In this document: in pieces, positions 34,523 to 48,081 of the stretch
Numbering within the stretch: position 1 is the stretch's first letter
How the letters are laid out: the number at the start of each line of letters is the position of its first letter
Source: Clarireedia homoeocarpa
Taxonomy: Eukaryota; Ascomycota; Leotiomycetes; Helotiales; Rutstroemiaceae
Length of the DNA: 64,000 nucleotides
Assembly: GCA_001465935.1 (NCBI GenBank)
Contig: LNKV01000006.1
Span: 310,001-374,000 of the forward strand
Direction: 5' to 3'
Notes under the pieces: generated by a model
Told to the model about the DNA's origin: nothing
The model's input: the letters and a program-made list of their open reading frames with translations, nothing else
The model's database searches: none
Position numbers and translations under genes: made by a program

Positions 34523-37500
34523 TTATACCAACAGCCAGTGTTTGGGAGTCTCCTGCTTGTGTTTCTTGGACCACAACTCAGTAGAGGCGATTTCTTTGCT
34601 CTGAGTGTCTTCCCTTCTCTTTCGAATGATAGGAGCAGCATGCATGTCATATATAACTGAATATGCAGAATTTTGGGGGGAAATTGTAAGACTCCACAAA
34701 CCGTCGTCATCTGCCCTAAGTGCATGTGCTGATGGAGGTGTCCACAATTGTGGGCAGTGCACAAAGGACGACTGTTCAACCGAGGGCAGTGATTCTGGGG
34801 CTAGAGTTACTTCGTCTAATCTTATAGCTGTATCTTTTGGTTGTGAAGAATGAGAGAATTGGTGGGAAATGGTAAGCCAGTTGACGCACGTCTCGTGTCT
34901 GGATATAGGTACGAAGAGTTCAATGGATTCTAGCTTCTCAAGCTCGCCTCGCGAGACATGAGAGCGACGACTGCTATGTGCCTTGAGCTCTTTGGAGAAC
35001 ATATCTGGTATAGAAGCTGACGGCTGTCGCACATTAGTCCATGTACCGGTATTTTCAATGACATCGTTGCGTGGATGCGGTGTCCACAGATGAGAAGTGG
35101 GCTTGGGCTTTGCCATGAATCGCTCCGACTGTTTGTGAGTTTTCTCTTCCGACAAATCATCTTTTATGGCTGCGGGAGACTGGATTTTTGTCATTTCAGT
35201 CGACTGATATTCACTGACGATTTTTGTGGTAGACTGTTCATCAATCACCTCTTCCACAGTCGATGGCGCACTTGTTATGTTCAACCAATTTACCGGCGTT
35301 CTCTTCTTTTCCTCACTCGACACTCCAAATAGCGTTCTAGACTCCAACTTCTCAAGCCCGAAGTTCCTGACATTTGAAAACCTCTTGGCAGGCCCAAGCA
35401 CACTATTTATACCAGCGAACAGATCTGGGATATCTGCAAGAGTCGGCGAGCCAGCTGCCCACATCATAGATTTGCGAAGATTACTGGTTAGAGGTGGAGC
35501 TTGTTTTCTGAAGAGAGGAAATATACCATTTGGGGATTGGCTAGAGCTGTAAAGCCAGTCTCTTGATACAGAGTGCGCCGGCACGAATTGCCATAGCTCG
35601 AAAGATGTAAGGGCTGGGAGACGCGAGGCAGATTTGCGGGATTTGCGGGACGTTGAGGATGATTGGTAGCCAGATATTGTTACAAAGTAAGAGGATGGCG
35701 AAGAAGTTGCTGGCCACAAGCCGGATATTGTGTGATTCTCGACGCTGGTTGACTTCTGGGACCATAACCTTGCTTGATTGCTAGGTTGAAAAACAGCAAG
35801 TTTGACATGGCCGATGCAGGCAGGATGAACATTCGGAGTCACCGAAATCATATTAGTAGTGAAGAATACTGGGTGAAGGACAGAAGCGTCGTAGCGCATC
35901 GCTCCGGCAGTTCCAGCTGGGCGAAGGATTTTGGATTCAGTTCCATGCTCAGTCTCAACCACGATACCACCACCAGCTACTACAGCTTCAGCAAGAGCAA
36001 GGTCCCAGTTCTCTGCTGTCCCATCAGGCTTCGAAGATCCTGCCAGCATGGCTTCACGTAGAGCATCATCCCAGTTAGCACGGAAAGCCATAGTAGGTCT
36101 ATATTGATGTCTGATGGCTCTGTGGTAAGCCTTTGCAGTCTTGACAGGTGAGACTGGTCGACGGAATTTCCTCGAGACGGATTCTTGGCTAGATGAAGCA
36201 TTGACCTCGAAGATACTGCGGGAGGCTAGGACTCTAGGCTGCCGAGTAGATGAGGGCAATGTAGGTACTCTCAGTTCCTCTTGTGGGCTTGATGTAGGAA
36301 TTTTGGACTCTCTGACATCCATAGAGGGCTTCGAGGCCAGTAGACGAGTTGGAGCGGCCAACATATACTTGGTGGGACCAGCAGGCAGACGTGGTGGAGG
36401 AATATTCTCTTCTAATTTCTTGGCTGATGGTAATCTTTGCGCGGGGTTCACACTTGTTGGCTGGAAGGATGATGCCTTGGTGCTGGTAGAAGTAATAGAC
36501 AGCGCCTCAAATATGTCAGGGGATGATCGGCCCGAAGAAGATATCGAATAAATTGATGGGCTCGCTGGTCTTATTGAGGATTCCGAGATCCAATCATGGC
36601 TTTCGTTGGAAGGACACACCTCCAAGGGACTCCAGAGCTTGCAAGATTCCAATACTGCATGATTGGAGTTTACAATCCGTGGTTTGACCCTCATGTTCAA
36701 AGCTGCTGGTTCTAACTCGCTTCGGCGGTATGCTGACCAAGGTGCCCAACTGGCATACAGACTCTGAGCACTCGCCACAGGGGTGATGGTAGTTGGCACC
36801 CAGAGAGTGGGATCATGAGGAAATTCGTCAACTGGTGAACCAATCTTAGTTTGTGGCGCCCACATGCAGCCATTATCCTTTGGTACACTGGACGCTTCCA
36901 TGCACCACAAAGCCTGCGAAGCAAGTTTTGGGAGATCGCTCAAAACTTTTCGGGGAGGGCGCCTCATGTCAATAGCAGCAGGCAGTTTTATCGTCGAACG
37001 GAAATTTTGGCGTTTGGTTTGCAAGGAAAAGAGACCTTCTCGAAGTTCTTCCTCCAATACTTGATTTGGCGTCCAAGTTGTCGGTGCGGCGGCAGCAGGG
37101 CTTGATTTGATCTTTGAATGTGTCAACCAGGTCATCTCAGCTTTCACTGGTAGATTGCGCACGCTCCATAGCTCATTTGTCAGAAGTCTTGACTGTGAGT
37201 CGGATAGTGTCGTCTGTGATCGAGTCCGAGCCCGAACATTATCGAAAGATGATAACTTGTAGGATTGCCATGTTTGGTTCTCGGGCTGTGGTAGACCGAA
37301 ATATGATTTGTTGTCAGCAAGATCCTTGCTACTTTTCCAAAGGAAGGATTCAGTTCCTGGGTAGTTCAGTTTCTTGTCCTCGAAATCAATACTGTCGGCG
37401 CAAAAAGTACTCTTGGTGATCATAGTTGCCATATCGCTGGATTCATCTGCAATGTCTGCCTCATCACGGTATATCCCATGTTCTTGAGAGAAAATCACGA

Positions 37501-40500
37501 TGGATTCTCTTGCTTCCTCGAAATTATATCGCTCGCTATCATCATAATTATCCACTTCGGAATAGGAAGTCGAGGTGGCTTCTACAACAGGCTCACCGTT
37601 AATGTCTAGGTCCTCTTCCTCTGAATCATAATAGGATATTGAGCCATCTTCCTCTTCGTAGTTGTCGACGGTCTCTTCTGGCACCACCAAAGGTGGAAGG
37701 AGGCTGTCCATGGATGGAATATTTGTTGACTGAAGAAGTGTTGCAATTTCCCACAATGTTGTTTCGTCAAATTCGTCGTCACTTTCCGAGTCCATGATCT
37801 CGTTATCGAGTTCATCTTCATCGTCGTAATCATCAAAGAATGAAGATGAATATTCGTCATATCCATATCCGACTTGTTTGGATCCCGCACGTGGTATTGC
37901 ATTTACGACTGGTCCAGCTGGCCATGATGTGTTGACAGTATATTGCGGGACCGCTGTGTCGGATCGCTCGCCCCATGGAAATTGGAAGAGTCCTAGTGTA
38001 TCGCGCTTATTTGGAAGCGGCTCGGGGTTTTCAACTGTTCAATATTAGCTTATATAGTAATTTTGTACAAAATATACATACCAATGTCTGCTAGCAAAGT
38101 CATCCGCCTCGGCCTTCTCGGTGGCCTCTGAGTCACTGGCCTCGCCTTGATGCTCGATGACCTCGATAAGCTTGAACCCCACAATCCCTTGACAGTCGTA
38201 TTCTTTGAACTTTCTTTAGGATTTGACCACAAACTGAAAGTGCTGATTCGCAAGTCATTAATGCTGCTCCGTTGCTTGGGCCTAAGATCCTTTGCAGGAA
38301 TTTCAGGTGATTGCGGGTCACTTTTGGTAGCGATTGTAGGTTGCCATAGTTTACCTGCCATAACATTTTGTGATTTTGGGCAATGCTGCCACAGAGATGG
38401 CACTTGTGTGGTAGGAAACACCAAATCTTCTAGTATGGGGGCCTCAAACTCTTCTTCGTCTTCACTCTCAGGTGGTGTGGGACTTCCGAGTTGTGGTTTC
38501 CGCGCGGGTTTAAGTGATAAGAAATTGAGATTAGGCCTGCGCGAAAGTTCTGGAGCATTCTGTTCGTAAGACATCTGTGCTTTCGCAAGACGCTGCTGCC
38601 AAACGCTAAGATGAAGATTTTTTGGAATTGGCTCGGTTGTCCCTGTTGTGTCTGTGTTAGGGATACCGACAAAGTTGTCCCCAGCTTTGATGCGTTGAGA
38701 TATATCGCGGGATGAAATTTGTGATGTTCTCGCTGATGACCGCCTTGAGATGTCACTGCCCGATTCTCCTGGCGGCAACTGAGAGCGTGGCGTCCCGATT
38801 GATGATAGTGAATCTCGGCTGAAATTTTGCTGTAATTTTTGCCAGTCACTTTCTTGTTCGCCCATTTCTCTTTCGAGATTTTCGAGTAGCTTCAATCTTT
38901 CCATATCATTGTCTGCGCGCAGGGATCCTATATCTTGCGTAGTATCCGGCATCTTCCGAAGCATTGCTCCTAAAGATTCTCGGTTTGGAACTTCCAGCCT
39001 ACTCAACTGTACCTGTATTTCCTCAAGCGCTTTTGTTGGTGAATCCAGTGGAGGAGAAGGTTCAGCTGTAAGAATTATCATGGTTTGTCTTCCTCCTTGT
39101 CGCGAGTCCAGAAGCAGAGGTGTCGGCGGCGACAGCCTTCTCGACACGTGCTTTGATTTCCGATCTGAAAATGAAGGTAGTTCATCACCAATGCGACGAT
39201 GCCATGATCTAGGGGGCACTGCCGATTCTGCAAGGATTGTGGCACCAGGCACAAATGATTCGCGACTGTCACTCGTGGTTTCTAGCATAGACCGTCGATG
39301 TTCTGCAGAATCCATCATAACAATCATAAGTTCGTCTCCTTCTCCGAATTCCTCTTCTTCCTGAAGTACTGGCTGGTTTTCAACAATTTCATTTCTGAAG
39401 CTGACACCTGAAGCCTCCGACGGATCGGCGTGGCTTTCGTGGTTTTTGGAAGCAAACGGCTTTTGAACACCACTGCGTTCGCTGGAGACTTGCAGACTTT
39501 GCTCAATACCGATATGAAGAATGCTTGTATCCACTGAAGCATGACTTTGGACCAATGTGGCACTTGAACTAAGTGTATCGTGTTTTCGCCTGTCATATTT
39601 GGACGAGGACTTAATAGGTTCATCTTGTGATTTGAAGAGTGCAATCGTTGATCGCTTTGAAGACCTCTTTTCTTGTTGATTGATTTCCGTGGGACTTCGT
39701 GCTGGCGTCTCAGTCAGAAAAACCGACGGTACCCTTGGTAAAGATGGTACAGAGGATCGGCGTTTATTGATCAAACTTATGCCAGGCGGAGCTGGGAACA
39801 GAAGCTGGATTTTCTCATCAAACGTCATACTTTTTGTGTCATTCGGTAAGAGCCTTTTTAGGTTCGCAGCACTGTACACTGGAGGGGGTTTCGGGAGCGG
39901 TGGGAGCTTTGTAGGGCTGCCTGGATTCGATGCAAAGAAAGACTTCCGGCTGGTGATTGAGGATCCTGATTTGGTTCGTCGATGACCATTTGCTGTCTCG
40001 CCTGCGAACATGCCATTGCTCATAGACCGTGGGATAGGTCTTGGACGATGAATCACGGGCCCGGAGGATTTAAGCTCGGTCGTATAAGATATCGTCTGAG
40101 TTTCGTCAGGCATCAAATATATGGAATCGTACTGTGCAGGACTCTCCTTGATGATTGATTGTACCATTGCAGGATCATCATACACTATATTGTTCATGAG
40201 CATCACAGTCTGTGGAGCGGGTATGCTAGGTTTAAATGGTGCGTGATTTCCTCGCGCTCGGGGGTTGGAGGGTAGGCCGGTCATTGGTCGGATGTTTCTT
40301 TCACTGGTGTTGTCGGCGCGATGCTCAGTCCGCGGTGAACGTCGTCTTACTTCTTCATGACCAGGAGACAAAGATGTAGACGTTGACAGCGCTGTAACAG
40401 GGAGGTTATCTCTGGTTTGACTCTGCAATCTTTTCCTGCCCAAACCAGCATCCTTCTTCATCAGATCTTCCGGTGACATAGACGGCGGCAAAGGAACGGC

Positions 40501-42062
40501 TCTTGGTGCACTGAAGGGAGACTTCTTGCTAGCAATTGCCCTTCGTTCGCGGTCGTTAAGAGCCGCAGTCTCGAGATCAATCGTGGCGATTCGAGCGAAG
40601 GGTTGTTCGGCGGAGTCTGCATCGGGATTCATTATGGGGTTTGAAATTGCAAGACCACGTATCGAAGATTTGGGTTGTGCTTTCGATTGTGTAAAGACAG
40701 ATCGCTTAGCTGAAGTAGGAGTATCCAGACCCGATCGCGACGTTTGGGTTCCTGTGAATAATGCTTGAGAGGAGGCAGCAAAAACGGAAGGAAATACATT
40801 GTTGGACGCTTGAAACCCTGCATCCGATGCACGGATTGGGCGTGTTACGCTCATTACAGTAGGCTTTCCGGGATCTGCTGCCCCATACTTAGGATACACT
40901 TCTTCTACTATAGCATCACCATCAGCTCTGACTCGGCCTCCTATGATGTTTCGGGATTGAGGTAAAGGGCTGGAGAATGGAGAGCGAGCATCAGCAGTCA
41001 GAGGATCTTCACCCTTCTGCAACATCAAAGCATTTGGATAAATTGTTATGACCCCTTCATGGAAAGTAAGCATTTGTCTAAACAGTAAATATGCAAGCGG
41101 TAATTACCAATAAGAACAAGCAGCCCATTTGCAGGCAAGACAGTCTTAAGAATCAAAATGATCGAGGCCATACCAAGGAACATAGGTACACTCAGCTATG
41201 CCCCATATATTAGCCATGATATCAACAAATTAATAGAGACCCGGGAGAGACTTACGGCAGTCCAAATCGTTAAGCCTGCGATAATGAATAGCAAAGCTTT
41301 ACTTTGCACGCGATGATTCTCACGACGATCGCCAAACATTCCCAACGAGCTCGCTTGTACAAGAAGAAATCCAACGATGACAATATCCAGAACCGGAACG
41401 ACAATTGCAGTCGGGAAAAGGGAAGTGTGCGCAACGCATGAGGGGGCGAATTCCGGGCGTGTGAATCCAACCATTACTCCGCCGGCGACTAGTCGGATAA
41501 CCAGAATTCCCTGCAAAATAGCTCTGACAGCAGTCATCTTCGTTCCATGACCTATTGACCATAATAAAAACTGTTCGATGGCTATTCTTGCCAGTTGATC
41601 GAACGCCGTGGAAAGTATCAGACCAACTTGGCATAGGCCCTTCCTCGTTGTCGGTATTAGGAGATCTAGGAAATCAATTTGCGCCCACAGAGCGGAGAAG
41701 AGTAGGAACAGCACGAGGACCAGCCTCCGGCCGTCCTTTAGTATAGTTGACCCATGCCCTTTGAAATATAAAAGAGATGCGCCCGTCGCTGCTTGTAAAA
41801 GAGTGCCACTGTTGAAATTGTTAGCAAATAGACCGGCGGCACCTTTGACACTGGGACGAACAATGAGAATGCAGCCGACAAAGTCTGCATGTTATCTGGG
41901 ATCGCCATCGTGGCACAACACCAATAGGAAAATTAATTAATAATTCAAAAGCCCAATCTATGGGTAAAGTTCAAGAAAAGAAAACATGAGCGTCCATTAT
42001 CCAAACTATCGTCTCATACTCATGTTGAACGCCGGCGACAACAACGAATAGTATTGGAACAT
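34523..42062 (-). CDS. Very large membrane protein with Leu-Trp repeat tail, function unknown
   Basis: Five exons, 42062-42020, 41884-41256, 41195-41108, 41054-38082 and 38034-34523, close in one frame and give 2414 residues. Roughly residues 15-270 form six or seven hydrophobic helices (for example LVLVLFLLFSALWAQIDFL, AIVVPVLDIVIVGFLLVQA, FLGMASIILILKTVL). The remaining 2100 residues are Ser/Pro/Lys-rich and probably disordered, with an acidic patch near 1300-1330 (SSSFFDDYDDEDELDNE). The tail carries well over twenty Leu-Trp or Met-Trp motifs (SLWQHCP, KLWQPT, GLWGSS, HLWTPH, QLWTPP), many inside a module of the form ELW, about 10-15 residues, then WL or WI. I do not recognise the family. 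Intron 3 acceptor at 41055 was chosen because it restores frame. Two separate genes are possible but frame continuity argues for one. It ends tail-to-tail with uge3. Confidence 0.75.
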
Positions 42063-44227
42063 TCAATGAATTGATGCGAAGATGAGTGAGAAAGCATCGA
42101 CGCTCAACAACAAGCTTGCCATGGCCCAGGATGAATTCTGAATCAGAGAATAGATTGGTAACGAGGTAAGTGCGTTTCTGAACAGCGATCAGGGCCTAGG
42201 CATTACTCAATCCGGAATAACTTCCCCAAAGAAGACAAGATACGAAAGAGAGCTGCAACGTAATTCTAATGTGGACGGGCGGCAGCACTGGGCAAAGGCG
42301 TACACTAATGCATAGGTTAACTCTAAAGCGATATGATGATTGGATGAGAGAAATGGAGCCATGAATTAGGTGCAGAAATCTTTTCCGTACGCTAACACTG
42401 ACACTGACCAGGAGGTGGTGTTTCGGTTGAAACTCCTTGAGTCTCACAGCCATCTAGCGATTACCACACGGGATCTCTCCCTTAAAGAAATCTCATGGCC
42501 ACTCTGCCAGTCCAGAAGGAAATAAAATGGTGAATGATGAAAGTAAACGCTGGGCTTGCTCTTGAATTGAGTTCGAGATCTCGCGAAGACCCTGCATGTG
42601 CCTCGGTGTTCTTGGAAAAGATGGCGCTGAGGAATGACAGAGTTTTAAGCTCCCCACAAACGTATCTTGGCCATCGAGGCATAGCGTTAAACGTATCACC
42701 AATGGGTGAGTCTGATGTCGAGTATGACATCGCGAGGGTACTTCGCAGATCATGCGATTCTGCGACCCGGCACACCGTCTACGTTCCGCTGCAATGGGGC
42801 CGTATGGGATGGCAACTATGGTATCCTTGGCCGTGGTGAATAGCATGATCGAGTCACTATACAAAAGGGCAACCACGTTGGGGTGTGCACAGAAGAGCTT
42901 CAAATTCGAACATGAGTCGAGAACATGAGTCGAGAACATGAAGCCGCAAGGCGAACAAACTTGTAGCCTGAGTGAAGATCGATTTAAGATGGCGAATTCT
43001 GCGTGCTCGGATCCGTGCCAAGGAAAAACCTCCGGGTGTGAAACAGGCGGAGAAAACCACCGAGAGTTAGTCTTGGCGGACGGATGTCCGGTGGAGTAGA
43101 GTATCCGACCGTGTACGAAGTAATCTGATCTCTCCCAAGGTTCTCCTGTCTTCGCAGGCGCTTGATTGATTTGACATCTTCTTACCAGAACCATAAGGCT
43201 GAGGAAAGCATCTTACCAGAACCATAAGGCTGAGGAAAGGAAAACGAAAGACTCGGGGCTAACGTCAGGTGATTGTGCTGAAGGTTCCAGCCTCCAGGTG
43301 CCAGCCTCCGGGTTCCAGGTTTGTTCAACCTCACCCAATCTGTTAACGTGCGAAGTATGTAGGTACGAGCACCGGAGATCGTATGCAGGGTCATAAGGCG
43401 ACAAGGCTTGTCGGCACTCATGGAAGCAGAAGCAAGGAACGAACGGCAAATGCGTGTGTTCTTATGCCAGAAGACAGAATGGCCTCCAAGGCTGCAAGTA
43501 GAAGACGACGGGTAATAATGCGAAGCATGTGCAACGTGCATCGACAGGAGTCTGCGTGGAAATCGGACTGAACGAGCCAGCCGCAGGAGTATAGCCATAG
43601 TATAACCTTGGTGTAACCCTTCCCTAGGAATAGAAGATATACACTGTGGAAAATCATGCCACAAAGCACAGGTGAATGGCAACCCGACTTTTGGCGCAGT
43701 GATATCGGCACACGAATATGGTTGCGAACACGCTCGCTGTCGCAACGATCCATCCGGCGTGGTGATGGAGAAAGCGCGACAAAACGCGACAGATGGGTGT
43801 TACCTAGAGAACGACGGGTGTCCGTCTATAAGCCTCGGCCGAATGCGGCTAGCCCCCTCACTCGAATCTCGGCGAAGAATAAAATAATCCGAACGATCAT
43901 ACGAGACATCAGCCCACTTTCTTCTGTCTATGCTCCATCCACTTTCCTATCTCAGGCCATCAGCCTCTTAGAATCAATCGCCGGACTCTCTTCCATAGCA
44001 ATCCAAAATCTCATTCCTCAAGCTCGCACATCCTTCTCGCAAACATATCATTCTCGTGCATGATCGGTCGTCATTCTACCCAAGAATAATCACAATCCTT
44101 GCTCGGATCTGCCTGTTGACCTCTTTTCACTTGCCCTGACCTCAAGCAGAATCAACCCATTTTCTTGCCCTATTCCATATTCCCCATAATCAGCCATAAA
44201 ATACCTCTCCAGGTCCCGCCCCTGGCC
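42063..44227. other. Intergenic region and probable long 5' leader of srbA
   Basis: About 2.2 kb between the divergent starts of the Leu-Trp repeat gene and srbA. Open frames of 233 and 187 codons on the minus strand and 135 codons on the plus strand show no recognisable protein. Small tandem repeats lie at 42908-42941 (13-base GAACATGAGTCGA, two and a half copies) and 43181-43242. The last few hundred bases are probably transcribed leader of srbA with upstream ATGs. Confidence 0.55.
43181..43242. repeat. Two tandem 31-base units
   Basis: Units of period 31 beginning CTTACCAGAACCATAAGG repeat once; the copies differ only in the last three bases (CAT versus GAA). Recent local duplication. Confidence 0.88.
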
Positions 44228-47058
44228 ATGGCTACCAAGACCTCCTCATTCGATCCAACATTGTTTGGCATATCAGCCGGTCTTGACTCTACGAATGATT
44301 TTGACAACACAGCTGCATTTGCTAATTCATTAGGCCTCAACGAAGATCCCTTCTTCCCCTCCAACTGGGACGAAGACACTCCACCTTACGACGGTGGTTT
44401 GTATTCAACCCCGCTCAATTGGGATCCTCCAATGCCCAAGCAAGAAGAGGAAGTTCGGAATCTCGCGCCAACATATACGAATATGAACGTACTCACACCG
44501 GCGCAACAAGAGAAGTTGCGCAGCATTGCCATGCCTCAACACCTACGCTACCAAACTCAAGTTCAAGCACAAGCACAAACCCAACATAGTCCGAACTCAA
44601 CTGCCTCCTATAAGAGCCCTTCGACTTCATCACCCGAAGCCATCGATCAAAGTCGCAAGCGCAAGTCTTCCGCCGAAGCCGACGAGGACGACGATGACGA
44701 TTCTGCGAGCCATCATCCCCCAGTCAAGAAGACTGCCCATAATATGATCGAAAAAAGGTATCGCACAAATCTTAACGATAAAATCGCTGCTCTACGGGAT
44801 AGCGTACCAAGTCTACGAATCATGCAAAAGAGTGCGCGCGGCGAGGACACAGCGGACGACAGGGAGGAATTACAAGGTTTAACTCCTGCTCACAAATTGA
44901 ATAAAGCAACTGTGAGTTCTTGTTCCTCTTGCCATTATGAGCCCATTAATCTGTACATCTGTTGGAGGTGGCTTGAGAAATGGCTCAATGTCATGCGAGT
45001 TTCAAAATCACGCCACAAAATTGAGTTGAGGCTGATCATCCAAAACAGGTTCTCTCCAAGGCTACTGAATATATCCGCCATCTTGAAAAGCGCAACTCAC
45101 GTCTACAAGATGAGAATGCCCAGATGAAGACTCGCATCAACGCCTTTGAGAAACTCTTTGTTTCTGGGTCAATGGGCTTTGCACCCATCCAACAACCAAT
45201 GAATCACTATCAATTTGCCCCAGGTTTCAACACACCTGGCCCATCACCTTCCTCCGATCAAGGCATGATTCCAGTGCCAGACGACATGCGAAGACTCCAC
45301 GGCCAGATGTCTCAAGAGGCATTTGCTGTCCCCACACAATATAATCAAAACCGTCAACCTCTTGGACCAAACGGCTGGCAAGGAGGGGGTTATTTTGGGA
45401 AGCTCATGGTTGGTTCACTTGCTGGTCTAATGATCATGCAAGGCTTCCACGAAGCCGAGCAAGATACAGACGCTCCTGGTGCCCGGGGTCTTTTCGCTTT
45501 TCCAGCACATGTTCTCAAGCTTTTCAGTTATCATCTGCATTCAGCTCTTGACTTCCACTATCAAGGCTATCACGTTCCCGCAAGCCAGACTATTCATTTC
45601 CTTCAGGTGCTTCTGGTTGCTGGTCTGATCTTCTACGTTTTCCTGCCTTCGCTCGTGGCTCCAAAACCTAAATCTACTGGTTCTAAGACCACTCAATTAG
45701 CTGCGGCCCCATCTCTGGCTTCATCTATTCAAGTCAGAAGGCAAGCTTGGCTTACGGCTATTCAGACTGTTTGGGTTCCACGCCACAATTTCTTTCTTGA
45801 GGCAGCTGCTCTATGCATGAAGGTTGGCAAATTTACTCTTCGAAACATCGTTGGTTCATCACTCTACTCCTGGGCCACGGGCGCAACTGAGGAACAGGAA
45901 GCTGCACGAGTCAAGGCCTGGACAATTGCTCTTGACGCGCAGTTGACTGGTGGAGATGTTGAAGTTAGCAAGAGCCGACTGACATTGACCCTCTTAGCTT
46001 CTGGTACCCTGCCGGATACTCCAGCACGTCTAATGCTCAAAGCATTGCACATCCGGGTTCTGTTATGGGAAATTGGCAACACATCTTTTGCTGGTCCATA
46101 TATCCAAAAGGCCGCACGGGAATTGGCACGATGGAAATGGAACGAGGCCAAGCAACTACAACAGATTCTATCACACTCCAAGGAACAACAAGACGAATTG
46201 CCTGAATACATCGCTACTATACTCGAGCAAAAGTGTGATGATGTTTTAGTCGATGCAATTGTACAACGCGCCTACAATCTTGCTTGGAACCTACCAACTA
46301 CCAATAACACAGAAGTCAACTGTGGCATGGACAGAGTCGTGGAAGATTTTGCTATTCGTAGTCCTCTAGATGCTGTTGCAGCTTGGTCGTCAAGTCTTAC
46401 ACTTCACAGGGCTTTGGCGAAAAGTCTTGGTGCAGAGGCCGAAGGTGCTACTGCTTCTAAATCTATTGGTGATGAAATTGATATCTCTATCAAGACTGCC
46501 CCGCCTGGATCAACTGCTCAGCTTCGTGCTCTGGTGGCTCGCGCCGTTCTCGTCAAAGACAAACGTGGGAAGAGCATTGCCATTGCTCTCAAAGCCCTCG
46601 GTGCCGGACAGCAAAAAGCTCCCATACAATCCAATGTCAACATTAAAATGGCAATTACCAATCTACCAGACATCCAAACCTCTATCCATTGCGCCATGGC
46701 CCTTGCTTACTTAGAACGTTATCCCATGCCAGCCAATCCCGACAATGCTCCCAAGATCATCAACTCTATCGTTCCGGCCAACTTAACGTTACTCGGTTTT
46801 ACGGCGATGTTCAAGTTGATTGAGAAAATGCACGATCATACACTCATTGCATCTACGTGTGCTAATGCATTGGGAAGATTTGCAGGTAGCCTCAGAATCT
46901 GGGTCGGCGGAAAGGAAGGTGAGAAGAGTGGTTTGGAAACAGAGCTGAAGAGGGCAATGGTAGAGAAATGCTTGACAATCACTGCACAAGCTCTTGGCAT
47001 GGAAAAGGATGCGGGTTATGAAACTATGAGCGATGATGGAGATAGCGAGGGTTGTTAG
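44228..47058 (+). CDS. srbA: Sterol regulatory element-binding protein (SREBP, SrbA/Sre1-like)
   Basis: Membrane-bound transcription factor that senses low sterol or oxygen and, after cleavage, activates ergosterol, iron and hypoxia genes. Two exons, 44228-44911 and 45049-47058, give 897 residues. The bHLH begins near 170 with NMIEKRYRTNLNDKI; the Tyr after KR is the SREBP hallmark in place of the usual Arg. The intron splits helix 2 between AHKLNKAT and VLSKATEYIRHLEKR, the loop being long and acidic. A first membrane segment follows near 346-362 (KLMVGSLAGLMIMQGF) and a second near 410-432 (FLQVLLVAGLIFYVFLPSLV), then a conserved C-terminal region of the DUF2014 type. The N-terminal 165 residues are an acidic, Gln/Ser/Pro-rich activation region. 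An in-frame ATG at 44165 could extend it by 21 residues. Confidence 0.93.
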
Positions 47059-47596
47059 ATGCTCATTTCATCCCTTGAGCGCATCTTGTTTTCTTTTTTG
47101 GTCTGCTACTCGGACATGAGTTTGAAAAAGGAAAAACAATATCTCTGGAGTTGGAACACCCCACACTGTCTGTTAATTTAGGAAAGGGTGTCATTTCTTA
47201 TTTTCGTTTTTTGTTTGTTTTATCTGCAGATATGGGATGGATGGATGAACGGATGGATGGATACCAGGGGGTTTGCACATCTTTCTTGGGAGTATTTTAT
47301 TGATAAGGAGAGGCAGGCGTTTGCGGTGTAGCCGATATCCATAAAGATCTTCTGGTTCAGATGCCATATCATAGAGCAATCGTTGGCATTGCTACGTTGC
47401 TTTGGTTTTTCTATAGATGCATAGGCTTTGGTTGAATTAAGAAGTCCCGTCTTGATCGGAGATCTATTTTATTTGTGCACGATATGACAATGCGCTTTGG
47501 TGTCTTGGTTTGAGAGATGGGTGAGAGATGGAAAGATGTGGTTTTATAGCGAGAAGATTGCGGGTGCGGAGGGGGATAGTAACAGAACTCTGGTCA

Positions 47597-47728
47597 TCCC
47601 TTTCTTTCCTTTCCTCCCTCTTATAAGCCCAAGATTTTTTCTCTGTCTTCCTCCTTTTCCTTTTCTTCCTTCTCCTTTTCCTCCTCCCCCCCCCTTCTCC
47701 TCCTTCTCCTCCTTCTCCCCCTCCTACT
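47597..47728 (+). promoter_or_regulatory. Pyrimidine-rich (CT) tract
   Basis: Over 130 bases consisting almost only of C and T, including nine consecutive C and several CTCCTT units. Such tracts are common in fungal promoters close to transcription starts. It lies about 0.9 kb upstream of niiA, so it may belong to niiA or to a non-coding transcript. Confidence 0.5.
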
Positions 47729-48069
47729 TGTACCTGTCACCACCCTACTCCACAAAGTGCCGCCCACCTGGTGAATTCACTTCAAAAACTCCGAGATATC
47801 CCCTCGCTGTCCTCTCTCCCACGCGACCAAGTAAAAATCATAAGGGCCCACAACAACCAACTATACTAGCCCTTCTCCACGATCTCACCCAGCATTTCCG
47901 GTCCATCTCCGTTCCGCCTCCCCAACTCCAAATCAAACTACACACTGTCATTAGTTCACACACTACCCGCATCCTTATCGACCAATCAGCCGAGAAGGCT
48001 TATTAAGCCCGGCCTCACAGCCAATCAATCCACTTGATTGATTTTTTCTTCTTCTTTTTCGTCGGGTCA

Positions 48070-48081
48070 TTATCTTATCAG
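48070..48081 (-). promoter_or_regulatory. Paired GATA sites upstream of niiA
   Basis: The minus strand reads CTGATAAGATAA, two overlapping-spaced GATA elements, about 515 bases before the niiA start. A further TGATAAG is at 48205-48211 on the plus strand. AreA/NIT2 GATA factors activate nitrate assimilation genes through such sites; binding here is inferred. Confidence 0.5.

Noticed and set aside
42493..43753. Overlapping minus-strand open frames of 233 and 187 codons upstream of srbA
   Set aside because: No recognisable domain, they overlap tandem duplications, and the composition (Cys, His, Ser, Arg mixed) looks like translated non-coding DNA.
47497..48006. 169-codon plus-strand frame before niiA
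   Set aside because: Its core is a translated C/T-rich tract (Pro/Phe/Ser/Leu runs); no other sign of coding.
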